Of a stretch of 64,000 bases of DNA, positions 23,101 to 32,600 are shown one piece after another. The notes under the pieces were generated by a model. That model saw nothing but the letters and a program-made list of their open reading frames with translations, did not search any database and was not told where the DNA came from. The first letter of the stretch is position 1; the number at the start of each line of letters is the position of its first letter. The stretch is taken from NCBI GenBank assembly GCA_017607445.1, contig JAEVHH010000002.1:1913501-1977500 (forward strand), read 5' to 3'. The position numbers and the translations under genes are program-made. The DNA comes from Histoplasma ohiense. Taxonomy: Eukaryota > Ascomycota > Eurotiomycetes > Onygenales > Ajellomycetaceae.

Positions 23101-24912
23101 ACCAAGGCTCTAAACCCCATACTCGATAAGATGTCAAAAATAATCACTCGATCCAATATTGCTGTTCACATTCTTGAGTTTCTGGCGTCGCTAGCTCGAT
23201 TGCCTGACGTTTACGTCAATCTACGGGACCAAGAAATTCGGCCCTTATTCGGGATTTGTGTCCGATTTATTCAAACCTCGAGGGAGAGATATAAATCCGG
23301 CGATTCTTTGAACTTTAGGTCGAGTTCGTTACCATCGCGGCTAAGTGGAGGGCTGAAAGAATTAGCTTCAACCCAGTCTGCAGAATTTGTGGATTCCCCA
23401 AATGCTGATGACCTCTCGAGATACGTTTACATTTTAACATACCATGTCATGGTATTCTGGTTTCTTTCTCTCAAGCTCCAAGATAGAGTGAATCACGTGA
23501 ATTGGATCTCCAAGCGACTTATCTTCACGGACGAACACGGGAATGACGTCGTTGATGAGCAAAGCCAGGTCTTAATCGATTTTATGCAGCGGGTAACCTT
23601 CTCAGACTTGGGAGATACAATCCCATTTGAGAAATTCCCACCTTCTGACTCAGACGGACCTGTTATCAAGAAATCTTGGGTTGTTGGAATGAGCATTGTT
23701 ACAATTGAAACTGCAGGTGTGAGTGGATTAACTCAAATTACGAAGCGACAAGCGTCAGGAACAACATACGCTATTTATCAACAACGAACTGCGCCGGTTC
23801 TTCCGCACCAAATACCAACTCACCCTGGATCGCATTCACTCAGCGACGACCGGTTTTCGCGGACGGCGATCTTCCCGAGTCATGTCCTCCTTCAGATGAC
23901 AACTACCGCCATGCCAATTCCAACTAGTATGCAGCCTATACCACTACCAGAGGATGACTTCACTCGCCGGGCAATTAGTTCATTCGACAGGAATGATATT
24001 GTAGACGGACACAAAATTGGTGTTATCTACATCAGCGATGGTCAAACCAAAGAGGCTGAAATTCTTGCAAACGTTGGGGGAAGTCCGGACTATGATTATT
24101 TCCTCTCAAACCTTGGAACAAAGGTCGCAATAAAGGATGCTAAATTCAACACCCAAGGATTACACAGCGACACGGATGGCGAATATACATACGCATGGCG
24201 CGATCGAGTGACAGAAATTATTTATCATGTTGCGACAATGATGCCCACAAATCTCGAGGCTGACCCTCAGTGCGTAAATAAGAAAAGACACATCGGCAAC
24301 AGTTTTGTGAACATCATCTTCAACCGCTCCAATCTTTCCTTCAACTTTGATACCATCCCATCCCAATTCAATTTCGTCAATATCGTAATCAGCCCCGCTT
24401 CCCGAATCAGCCCTACTCGCAAACCTGACTCTGAACAAATATCCCCCGATACCCCTGATTTCAGCAGAGCCTTCTACGTCGTCAAGGTTATGACAAAGTC
24501 GGATTTCCCAGATCTGTCCCCCTCCGCAATACCCAAAGTTATCTCCGGCAAGAATCTAGCTGCCTTCGTCCGCATCATCGCACTCAACGCTTCTTTCTAC
24601 TCGTTAGTTTCAAGCCGTGATTCAGGCGAGCACCTCTCGTCTTGGCATAACCGCCTCCGTGAGATTAGGCGGCTACGGGATCGTGCGTATGCATCTGCGG
24701 CAGCATTGACACCTGGTGGTGTGGAGGGCACTACCGATGGTCCAAGTGAAAGCGCCTCGTATGCGTCACACTGGCGGAATACGAAACCTATAATTCAGCC
24801 TGAAGAGATGACCACTCATGCTGCAGGAAGGCATAGCACTTCCTCAGAATGGGCACCTCAACCAGATACCAGCGTATTCTCAAAGGTGGACTTTTCGCGA
24901 TGGAGTCGATGA
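20143..24912 (+). CDS. TSC2: Tuberin (TSC2) RapGAP-domain protein
   Basis: A single uninterrupted frame of 1589 residues, similar to tuberin length in fungi. The N-terminal half is a helical repeat region (tuberin-type), with Ser-rich linkers near 640-660 and 745-790. The Rap/Ran-GAP domain starts at about residue 1287 (HKIGVIYISDGQTKEAEIL, SGGS-like VGGSPDYDYFLSNLGTKV) and contains KKRHIGNSFVNIIFN, in which Asn1386 is the catalytic 'asparagine thumb' of this family, then QFNFVNIVISP. With TSC1 tuberin stimulates GTP hydrolysis by Rheb and so restrains TORC1 in response to nutrient state. Absence of introns over 4.8 kb is notable but the frame is fully family-like. No other GAP domain is present. 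Confidence 0.92.
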   Translation: MPSGDAPSPQHKSSSSAFADVFKTLASGRPKSQSPVPDGNSIGEALPLEMEGRRGSRVTFGFESLHRGGGLPATVPDAQGPPNYETLQKGISHEYPIASALEVAETAARSLHYFNAEQALSLWEAGRYLIDCSSSADARKAGSNLLEAICRRQDLTLPARQILFHCISQSFPPDVIPAQVNALISLSDHGRKLDFTDKPVLPTIASWIVPLYNAVASARSRLKKSKTARQNGVGLSEAILGDLFQLVVDIITLQRHPPNKEDLELLLDQIFIICKQTTAAHDIKNSLSVFDAIIHTSDVPDSSFNGLLEVLCSIHASVKSLAGPTSRAARNLAKSRKQSEMVSLLHTFLLETSERQDRNLNVTRGAVDIFRDLLAAYGQGGMPTISFDMLIESLLSAAKRHDGRINTDILDVCLSMIQGEYTSTTLQHPWSDFIRLILTCSQMVLDAPVLPKSPDPAMRQNSPQKINAVDDLQLNISANICRILTTIESLWPKLDVQQRLDSSNLFAAAHSHLNPSQARLYFDFCKSERLGCPEHPEWTRFCRELVDNFILPQDKKVDVRMQALSTFESAYTSDNAAHLFHKEGFLQSLFAKFTEERSYHFLDALVSFLVKTSDNYNKDTFAILVETLGSPMTKDEDIVEQISPISSPAPSHSISRPVSSTNGSEASLSNVAITGLVRIFLKSLKDAPVNAGIIYEKLVGIAQSRKRPTDSRLTALKLLFRLRCDSAGSIYVTSATENEFLIAVLCRTTDLSSRASVSEESPSERTTKPEENPPLNQSGRFSLKDTGSGSLSTSSVRITTQIRSLKLTPPVWTYTEPKGLPEDPLPFASTHTVAFLNKTPERPGEARKIPLKINLWLETIISLLQQEKDWDIYSYLLAHLGPQLMNRDLFQSSIPQIKLLRSVLCEQIKNESFLEPLGSTGVKKADIATCILDSLTMLISFHQHFAKSEQDEMVLTFIHGIGSWEGTSRRCIHALSVCCHEIPLSVTKALNPILDKMSKIITRSNIAVHILEFLASLARLPDVYVNLRDQEIRPLFGICVRFIQTSRERYKSGDSLNFRSSSLPSRLSGGLKELASTQSAEFVDSPNADDLSRYVYILTYHVMVFWFLSLKLQDRVNHVNWISKRLIFTDEHGNDVVDEQSQVLIDFMQRVTFSDLGDTIPFEKFPPSDSDGPVIKKSWVVGMSIVTIETAGVSGLTQITKRQASGTTYAIYQQRTAPVLPHQIPTHPGSHSLSDDRFSRTAIFPSHVLLQMTTTAMPIPTSMQPIPLPEDDFTRRAISSFDRNDIVDGHKIGVIYISDGQTKEAEILANVGGSPDYDYFLSNLGTKVAIKDAKFNTQGLHSDTDGEYTYAWRDRVTEIIYHVATMMPTNLEADPQCVNKKRHIGNSFVNIIFNRSNLSFNFDTIPSQFNFVNIVISPASRISPTRKPDSEQISPDTPDFSRAFYVVKVMTKSDFPDLSPSAIPKVISGKNLAAFVRIIALNASFYSLVSSRDSGEHLSSWHNRLREIRRLRDRAYASAAALTPGGVEGTTDGPSESASYASHWRNTKPIIQPEEMTTHAAGRHSTSSEWAPQPDTSVFSKVDFSRWSR

Positions 24913-25462
24913 TGGGACATGAGGGAGGTCGATATGAATGAAGATAACTAAGTTGTAGAAGCTCCTTTCCAGAGCAAGCCAAGCACCAAAAAAGGGTATC
25001 ATATAGGGAAATGGACCAGGTATTGACCAAAACAGACACATGGTTACGTATCTCGATCTTACAAGAGAGGGTGACAAGTAGACGAGAAATGAGACATGTC
25101 ATGGTAGCAAGAGCGTTCGTTGTTCCATTTCTCCCTACTGGAAAACTCTTAGTGAGTTTTCTATTTATTATATACCTTCTCTTCCTTCCATTAGCATTTC
25201 CCCTCACTCGCGATTTGTATATTTTCCTCACGACAGGAAGGAACGGAAACAAGCGAACGAGGCCATTGTGATGTCTCCTTGCTTCTTCCATATTTTCACG
25301 TTGTCTATATATACGTATACACACACATATATCCCCGCCCTACGCTGTGTTCTTCCTGGGGACGGTGAGAAAAGAAAAGGCAAAAAAACACAAGGTATTT
25401 TTCACTCAAAAAAGTCATGTATTTATTTTTTGAAATGTCATAACTTCTACCTATCCAGGTTG

Positions 25463-25488
25463 TTTTTTTTTTTTTTTTTTTTTTTTTT
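25463..25488. repeat. T26 homopolymer
   Basis: Run of 26 T in the TSC2 3' flank. Confidence 0.9.
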
Positions 25489-25607
25489 CCTCTTGATTGG
25501 AAATATCAAGGAGTTCTTATCTTGGAATTGATTATACACTCTAGAACACAGAGTGAGAGAATGCAAATAAAATAAAATAATATCAATAATCATAATGCAC
25601 AGATCCT

Positions 25608-25630
25608 CTACTACTACTAAGTAGTAGTAG
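25608..25630. repeat. CTA/TAG hairpin palindrome
   Basis: Arms CTACTACTACT and AGTAGTAGTAG are perfectly complementary and separated by one A. It is followed by TAT/TTA triplets. Confidence 0.8.
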
Positions 25631-25933
25631 TATTATTATTATTAGATAGAGACATCAAGACATCCATTCAAATCATTCAAAATGAAAAAAAAAATGACTA
25701 GTTATATCAATATATTCAGAATCTTTTCGGTGCTGGTAGATTCAGTTCAACAAGGTAGGGTATGTACTTTACATGACCAGGGCACCGACACTTCTCAATT
25801 AAACAATCACAAGTCATATACGGAATACTTGGTGATCAAATCAGTTCAACCGTGATAAATTCTAGACTGGCTCTTGGCAAAGTCTTGTGTCAAAATGATG
25901 TGAAAAGATCTGCAAGTTAAAGAAAATTGTTGG

Positions 25934-26299
25934 GTGAAGAGATCTGTAGTCATTGATGACAACAACATCTGCAGAATAAAGAACACATCTGTGGATGAGA
26001 ATGAAGTTGCTGATGTTATGAGATTAGATCTAGAGACTCTGATGCCACAGATTCTAGCTATTAAGATATTTGAGTTAGAGACAGTCTATTGTGAAGAGAT
26101 AGCTAAATCATTTATACTCGCTCAACAGAATGCGGTTTCTCGTCCTCAACTAGGACAGGTAAACAAATCACCTCAACCTTCAGCCAGCGTAGAACTTTTT
26201 GATAGCTGTATTCTAACTATGCTGATGAAGTTCTACGGTTACAGCAGTATCCCCTTCATCAACATCAAGAGTCAGTTATATATATATATCACATCATAG
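25934..26299 (+). other. Unassigned 121-codon open frame in AT-rich DNA
   Basis: The frame runs from a GTG (no ATG near its start) to a TAG. It reads like a helical acidic polypeptide (VMRLDLETLMPQILAIKIFE, VYCEEIAKSFILAQQ) and then turns low-complexity. I do not recognise the family. Base composition is more AT-rich than the neighbouring genes. It could be a decayed mobile-element fragment, one exon of an unknown gene, or chance. Confidence 0.2.
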
Positions 26300-27331
26300 A
26301 AATCAATTGTGCTTCTGAATTCAATTTACTGTGACAGAAGGCTGTCTTTCACATCTACACCTACATACACCAGATTTAGGGGGAAATTAGGTTAGCTAGA
26401 AGTATATATATGTATATATAAAGCAATAAAGAGTAAATAATAAAACGAATAAAACGAAGGGGGGAAAGATCAGCTTCGCCCTATATCCCATTATTGTGCA
26501 AGCAAAGCCATCACGAGAAAAAAAATTTTCCATGCAGAAAAGAAAATGAAAATGAAAACAAATTAAATCACAGAAGAAAATTATAACATATTTTGTAAAT
26601 ACAAACAGAACAAGACCATGACACCCAGCTTCAAATCATCAAATGAAAAGGAGGGGAAAAACGGGAAAAACAAAATAATAGTCATTCATTCGTTCATTTT
26701 CTTTGCAGCAGAAAGTTGAAAGAGAAACAAATAAATAGAAAACAGAAACCCGAGAAATAACAAGAGGTCAAATGTATTAAACAGCTAATAGTTTACCAGA
26801 GATGAAAAGTGTGTGTGCTGTGAAATAAAACAATAAGAATAAGAGAAAGGGTAGGGTAAGGAGACCATGGATGGAAAAAGGAGCTTGCTAGAAAAACGAG
26901 GGATATTCGTAGATATTAGGATGGATAGAGAGGTATAGAGAGCAGCAAGCACTTGACTTCTGTATCTTTGCGAGGAAAAAATAATATACCTGCGCGCTCT
27001 AGTTGCGGGGTACGATGAATGGTGGGTATCAGTCATATCATGAGAAGTAAACCTGCATATATGGAGCAACGGTTCATGAAATACATTGTTTTACCACAGG
27101 ACGTCTATGTTTCTTTGATTTTGTGGTGACTTGAATGCAGGTATGCGCAACGGTTGGAGTGAGAAGTTTTATACTGGTATATAAATTAAAAATTTAAATG
27201 GTATCGAAACATGTGGCGATCGTAAATGTGCGGTGGAAAGATAAAAAAGAATAATCGGGATAATCAGGAGAATAATGGTAATAATGATCATAACCCCGAA
27301 GTCAGATGTAAGTGTCGAGATGGTTTTAACC
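26300..27331. other. AT-rich 3' flank of the Pumilio gene
   Basis: About 1 kb of AT-rich DNA with A tracts and TA runs, lying 3' of the minus-strand PUF gene. It may hold a long 3' UTR. No gene recognised. Confidence 0.5.
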
Positions 27332-30300
27332 CTAATGTGCAAACTTGAGATCTGGATTCTCGAGTGCGGGAACTTGTAATCCTTCATTGCACTCCGACAT
27401 TGGAGTAGTGATAGCGGAGAAAACAATGTTTTGCTTTCGTTGGTCCATAGAGCCTTCGATATCGCTAGTGGTTGTGCTTGGAAGAGAGCTTGATCGGGAG
27501 CTTTGAGTCCCCAGGGAAGGGGATGTAGGTGTTCCACTGTCATCAGTACTGGACGGAGAGGTATTCAATTCACTTAGAGAGAGACGGGAACTTGTCTTGC
27601 GATGGGTGGAAAGGCTATCACTATGGCCGTCCGTGGTGTGAGAATCATAGATGAGCTTCTCGATGGCGGCGATCTGTTTTCCATAGCTGAATTTCTTAAG
27701 CTGAGTCAATTGTGGCTCAATTTTCTTGACAAGAGCCTCACGCTCTAACCCGTTGAGTTGACCAAGAACTTTCTCTGTGGAACCGGGAATATTAGAAAAC
27801 GGAATGCCAAACAAAAACATGTCCAAAGTGGTAGAAAAACTTACGAATGACATAATTCCCGTATTGATCCCTCATGAGGCCTAGGAGTGGGCTTTCTCCT
27901 CGATCATTTGGCGTTGTCAATTGACGTAGAATTTCGGCTCGCTGGTCATCTGCACCAAATTCAATACTTTTCTCAACCACGTTACTAGCAAACTTGTGCT
28001 TCGAGAACACGAGCAGCTGTGAGATAACGATGGATATGATCCTAGCCTTGTCATGTTCCTCACCATTTCCGATGACATGCTGGATCACGTAATTACCAAA
28101 TTGATCTGGGATAAGACTGGTCGTGCATGCATGGAGTTCTTCAAGGATAGCCCTGCGATCTGGTTCTGTGCAGTGTTCCAACATTCGTTGGATGACCCTA
28201 CAACCGTAGGGGTGTGCTGCCAATCTGTGAACTTGTCCCTTAAAGGCATTGATGATGAACTGAATATGAACACTGGGCACCCTTTCGACTGCTTTCTGAA
28301 TGACGTGATTCCCATTTTGATCTTTAACACATTTCAAAACGTGGTTTTCAAGCTCCTTCACCATCGATGCTTGCTGGTCGGTGAGGATATGTTCTAAAGC
28401 CTGTATGCTTAGTGTTGTTAGCATAAAGGATAAACTACATGAATAGGTGTTGGGGAGTGATTGTACCTTCTGAACAACACGACACCCATACATTTGCGTC
28501 GATAGTGCAAGGATGTGACCTTTCATTTGATTTGCCAGTATCTTCTTCTGCGACTGATTGCCGTGCTCGAAAAGCTTCTGAACAACATAGTTACCAAAGA
28601 CATCCGTCATAAGTTGAAGACAGTTGGGCTGGATTTCGCGGAAGACTTGGTCCTTCTCGTCGCTATTTGCGGATTCCAACATGTGTTGGATGAACCGCGA
28701 ACCATGCTGATCACCACTGAACTCCACAATATGGTTATAGATATCCTGTTATGGCAGTATTAGTCATCAACAGTTAGGGTAGGACGGATTGAATAAAATG
28801 AAGATTATATTCTCACCTTGAGCTCGTATCGTTTGTTATTTTTGCTATTCGTTCTAAACTCTTCAAGGAGGGGACTGCGAACGACTTGAATCGGATCCTG
28901 CTCGCGATGAAAGTTAAGAGGCAAGATGGACGAAGACCCTAATCCACCGAAAGATGTCACAGGATAATAGTTGGAAAGCGCGTTCACCCTGGAAACTCCT
29001 GGAGATCCCGAAAACCTATAGCCGTGGGAAAGAGGATGTCGCCCAGGGATTGGGTTTGTTGCGGACTTTAAGTAATCTTGCTGTTCTTGTTGTAAGCCAC
29101 AAAGCTTTCGCTCCAGAAGTTCTGTTTGCCCATCCGGTAATTGCCCGGTAAGGCGGCTTCCAGAAGATGTACAGAACTGGCCATTAGGTATCGGTGTTCC
29201 TCCAGCGGAGTAAAGATTATGCACGTTACGGGCGAAATCGTTAACACGTGGTGAAGCAGGGCCTCTGTCGGTCAAGCGGAGCTCATTAAAGGGGTGATTA
29301 GCTGGGATATCGATTGTATCATCAGGTGCGAGAACACCAGCCCCATGGGAGCTGAGGTTGGAGCTGAGGTTGGAGGATTGGAAGCGGTTCAACGATGGAT
29401 CATACGAGGTGCTCGAGTGGTAGGATGGTCTCTGAGCTACAATGTTGGGGTTAAAGTTGTAGTAGGCCTCATCCTGCATTTGAAGTTTGCCCACGCCAGA
29501 AATTAGATCACTTTGACTACCGGTATATCTGGGACCAGCACCATGAGAACCGGAATGAAAGGACGCGTGAGCTGAGTGAGCAGGTCTCTGCGGAACAACC
29601 GAAACTGAGCTATGGGAAAAGTGGCCATATGGCGAATGCTCTTTTGATCCAGGGGTTTGATCGGTACCGTTTGGAGAGAAAGATTGGAGATTTAGCGAAT
29701 TGATGGCGTTTTCAGACAATGGCGCATCCATGTCACATAAGGAGAGACCCTGTTTATGAGGTAAGGATGCACCCAGGTTGTTCCTCAGAGGAACGCAACT
29801 CATACGACGGCGGCCAGCTTCATCCGATCTGTAAGTAGTAATCCCCATGACAGCAGAGTTATCCTGGGCTGGGGATGAGGGGAAAATATCAGGATGCGTA
29901 ATGAATGACATATTGTTAGGGGTGTGAGACGGGTGACCGATAGTTGAGGATTGAGAAACGGAAAAATACGAAGCCGACGTGACACCAGACGTATTGCTTA
30001 TCCCCAGGGGAGTACTGTGATCATTTTGCATAACTTGTCTGGGAGGATTGGCCAACGGGCCACGTAGTTGCGACGTTGAATTGGAGAGATCCCAAGGTGA
30101 GTTGTTGCGTCCTGACCAACCGTCGGACTCCGAGGTTGACAACAGAGATCCAGATCCAGTTTTGCCTTCGATCGGAAGCTCAGGGTTAGGGTCACGACCT
30201 TTGTGGTCTACTGGGCAGTTGAAACAATAAGTCAGTTCATTCAACAATACCAACACCGTTTTTATCATGTTGGTTTGGGGGAGGGGAGAAGAGAAGAGAA

Positions 30301-30634
30301 AATTATACCTCTCCGTTGACCCTTGTCAATTGCTGGGTCGCCAAAGCCACCTCCCAAGCTGTTGTTGCCCCAGATATTACTGTTCCAGTTTGTCTTGGGA
30401 GTCCCAAATGTCTTGCCAATACTTGAAGCAGGGGAAGGTTTTGAGGGATCAGTATCTTTCAAAGTGGATGAAGTGCCGATAGTGGAAGGCTGAACACCGC
30501 TCTGCAACATTCAGTATCGTTAGTTGTATTGGTTGTAAAATTCCTGGTAAAACACAAGTGCCAAATGCCATGATATCCGGAGGGAGCAGGAAGGCAAAAC
30601 TCACTCTTTGAGCGTCTTCTAATGCTAGAGCCAT
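27332..30634 (-). CDS. Pumilio-family RNA-binding protein, Puf3-like
   Basis: Six minus-strand exons: 30634-30605, 30501-30309, 30210-28817, 28745-28467, 28400-27845 and 27774-27332; about 964 residues. The N-terminal 530 residues are low-complexity (Ser, Gly, Asn) with WGNNSLGGGFGD and NSPWDLSN. The C-terminal PUM-HD has eight repeats with contact motifs HGSRFIQH, FGNYVVQK, YGCRVVQK, NGNHVIQK, YGCRVIQR, FGNYVIQH, FASNVVEK and YGNYVIQK (the last formed across the final splice). By the PUF code these read UGUAUAUA, the Puf3/Pumilio class element. Such proteins bind 3' UTRs and recruit deadenylases; Puf3 relatives act mainly on mRNAs for mitochondrial proteins. Exon 3 has tandem acceptors CAGTAG, so one residue (Val) may be optional. 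The first coding exon is only 30 bp. Confidence 0.9.
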
Positions 30635-32162
30635 CTTTGGAAGAAGTAGCTCAGAAAGAATAAAACGAGCTTGCAAAAGTTATTGGTACAATCAAATATT
30701 GTCTTTGAAGGGCTATCTTGAGGGTATCTCGACGGTATTTGTAACTTTTGAAGCTTTTGTTGGTACACAATAGACAGTGCAGCGGTAAAAGAGGTTGGGG
30801 GGCGAGGGGGAGAGAGATAGTGAGAAAATGTTCACAGAGAAGCTATATTTGCAGGATACCATGCACATAAATCGAAAATCAAGTGGGATGGTAAAAATAA
30901 TAAGTTACTATTGATCACGTTAGCATTATTTGAACAATGAATCACTCAGAGAAGTGAAGAATCGGTATTAACCATAATAAGTGAATATTATTGAACTTAC
31001 CACCGGAATGAAGAAACAAGAGTCCTTTCAAGATGAAGCTGTTGATCAGCTTGAAGCCGGAAATGCCAGGTCATGTACACAATATACAGCGTTGGAAAGA
31101 TAGGCGAATGGCTTCTAAGACTGGAATCGAAAGCTAGTTGAGGAGAGAGCCCAGGTAGAAGAAAGGGGAAGAAAAGGAGGGAGGGGGGCAGAGAAGAAGA
31201 TTAATTGAGGGTATCAAGAAAATAGAGAAAAGAAAGCACACGAAAGGAAATATTTGCAGTGGCAGGGATTGAAGAAAGGTACGGGACTTGTGTACAGAAG
31301 CGGCGGGTATAAACGTAGGGATGTAATGAGCCAGGTCCGATATTCTAGCTGAAAGCGAAGCGGGCAATTGGACAAGCAAGAGGTAAAGTAGACGCCGTCT
31401 TCGTTTGCCTTCGCAAATCGCCGCAGGCAACCGGGATGAGTGGGTAAAGATATTGCCTAGTCGAGAGAGTGAGGCCAACCTGAACTGGGGAGGCGCGATT
31501 AGCGTCGTGGTGCTACTCTATAACTCATTAGGGTAATTAATATTATCTCTTTTATTGACAGGACATCAACGAATCGGTCGAACGAGGCGGGGTCGTAAGG
31601 ACAGGCGAGAATGTCCTAGTCGCCTGATATTTGTGTAATGGTGGTGGGAGACAAGGGAGGACAGGTTTGGAAGTAGAGAGCAACAAGGTACGTTGCTCAA
31701 GGCCAACAGTGGGCATGCAAACCGAGAAGGGGGGGAAAGCGCAAAGAGTGCCGCAGACTAGTGGATAAGAACAGGCGATTTTGGGAGGCGGATCAAGGGA
31801 GAGAAAAGGAAGCGGTCACGACAAACACGGGAGGGGGAGGGGCGGAGGGAAATAGAGAGAATGGGTGCGTGTGCGAGCGAGAGAGTGTGCGTAAGTGTTT
31901 TGAGAGCCGTAGCAACAAGACAAAGGCGGGAAGGTGTGTCGCAGGGAGACAAAGAGAAGCGGAAAACGCATCAAACTGTCACACAGACAGACGGAAGCAT
32001 GATCGCACAGCAGGGCCTTGTGCAAGGGAATTCAGCGTACTGCAAGCAACAGACACGAGTTAGTTAGTTAGCCGGTTGATCGGTCAGTTAGGTATAATAA
32101 AAAAAAAAAAAGGTAGGTGTTGGTGAGAGATATGTGGAGGACGCGTCTACTCTTGTTATCTC

Positions 32163-32198
32163 CTGCCTGCCTGCCTGCCTGTCTGCCTGTCTGCCTGC
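32163..32198. repeat. CTGC/CTGT tetranucleotide repeat
   Basis: About nine units of CTGC with two CTGT variants, upstream of the PUF gene. Confidence 0.85.
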
Positions 32199-32542
32199 GT
32201 CTACTCGATATTTTCTTTTGCTTTTGGGACATTGGTGCTGGGGAAAGTTGGGTGACGAAGATCAGGGAACCAGGCAGAGAGGCTACCACTACTGCTACCG
32301 CAACTGGGGTGCTGGGGGTGGAGGAGGGGGAGGGACGAAGAAGAGTGGTACAGCGTATGAGACGAGGGCGTACAAAGACTCACATCGAGCACAGAGCAGG
32401 CAGCATTCCCTTTGCCTTGTTCCTGGGCGCTCTCACGACCAGTGTGGCCCAGTGGGCGATTGCGCAGAGGGATTAAAAGCCAGAGCTCAAGGATGTCGGG
32501 GAGAGAGGCTGACAGAAGGGAGAGAAGGAGAGAAGTGAGGTC

Positions 32543-32579
32543 GAGAGGAGGTTGAGAGGAGGTTGAGAGGAGGTTGAGA
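32543..32579. repeat. (GAGAGGAGGTT)3 tandem repeat
   Basis: Three perfect 11-bp units plus a partial fourth. Confidence 0.9.
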
Positions 32580-32600
32580 CAGACTGAGACGAAGCCGGAC

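Larger units (their letters stand above)
24913..25933. other. TSC2 3' flank with T tract and hairpin
   Basis: AT-rich, gene-free. It contains a T26 run (25463-25488) and a perfect 11-bp-arm hairpin (25608-25630). A minus-strand open frame over 24788-25324 overlaps the TSC2 3' end and is not family-like. Confidence 0.5.
30635..32600 (-). promoter_or_regulatory. Long purine/pyrimidine-skewed leader or promoter of the PUF gene
   Basis: Upstream of the minus-strand PUF gene, the plus strand is strikingly purine-rich (about 31134-32070 and 32480-32590), so the PUF sense strand is CT-rich, as in fungal promoters and leaders. It includes CTGC-type repeats (32163-32198) and three 11-bp units (32543-32575). 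Several overlapping open frames of 100-134 codons occur on both strands but are simple-sequence translations. A long 5' leader with upstream introns is possible; the sequence alone does not show the transcription start. Confidence 0.35.

Noticed and set aside
24788..25324. 178-codon minus-strand frame overlapping the TSC2 3' end
   Set aside because: No domain or family pattern; the plus-strand TSC2 frame is clearly real and explains the overlap.
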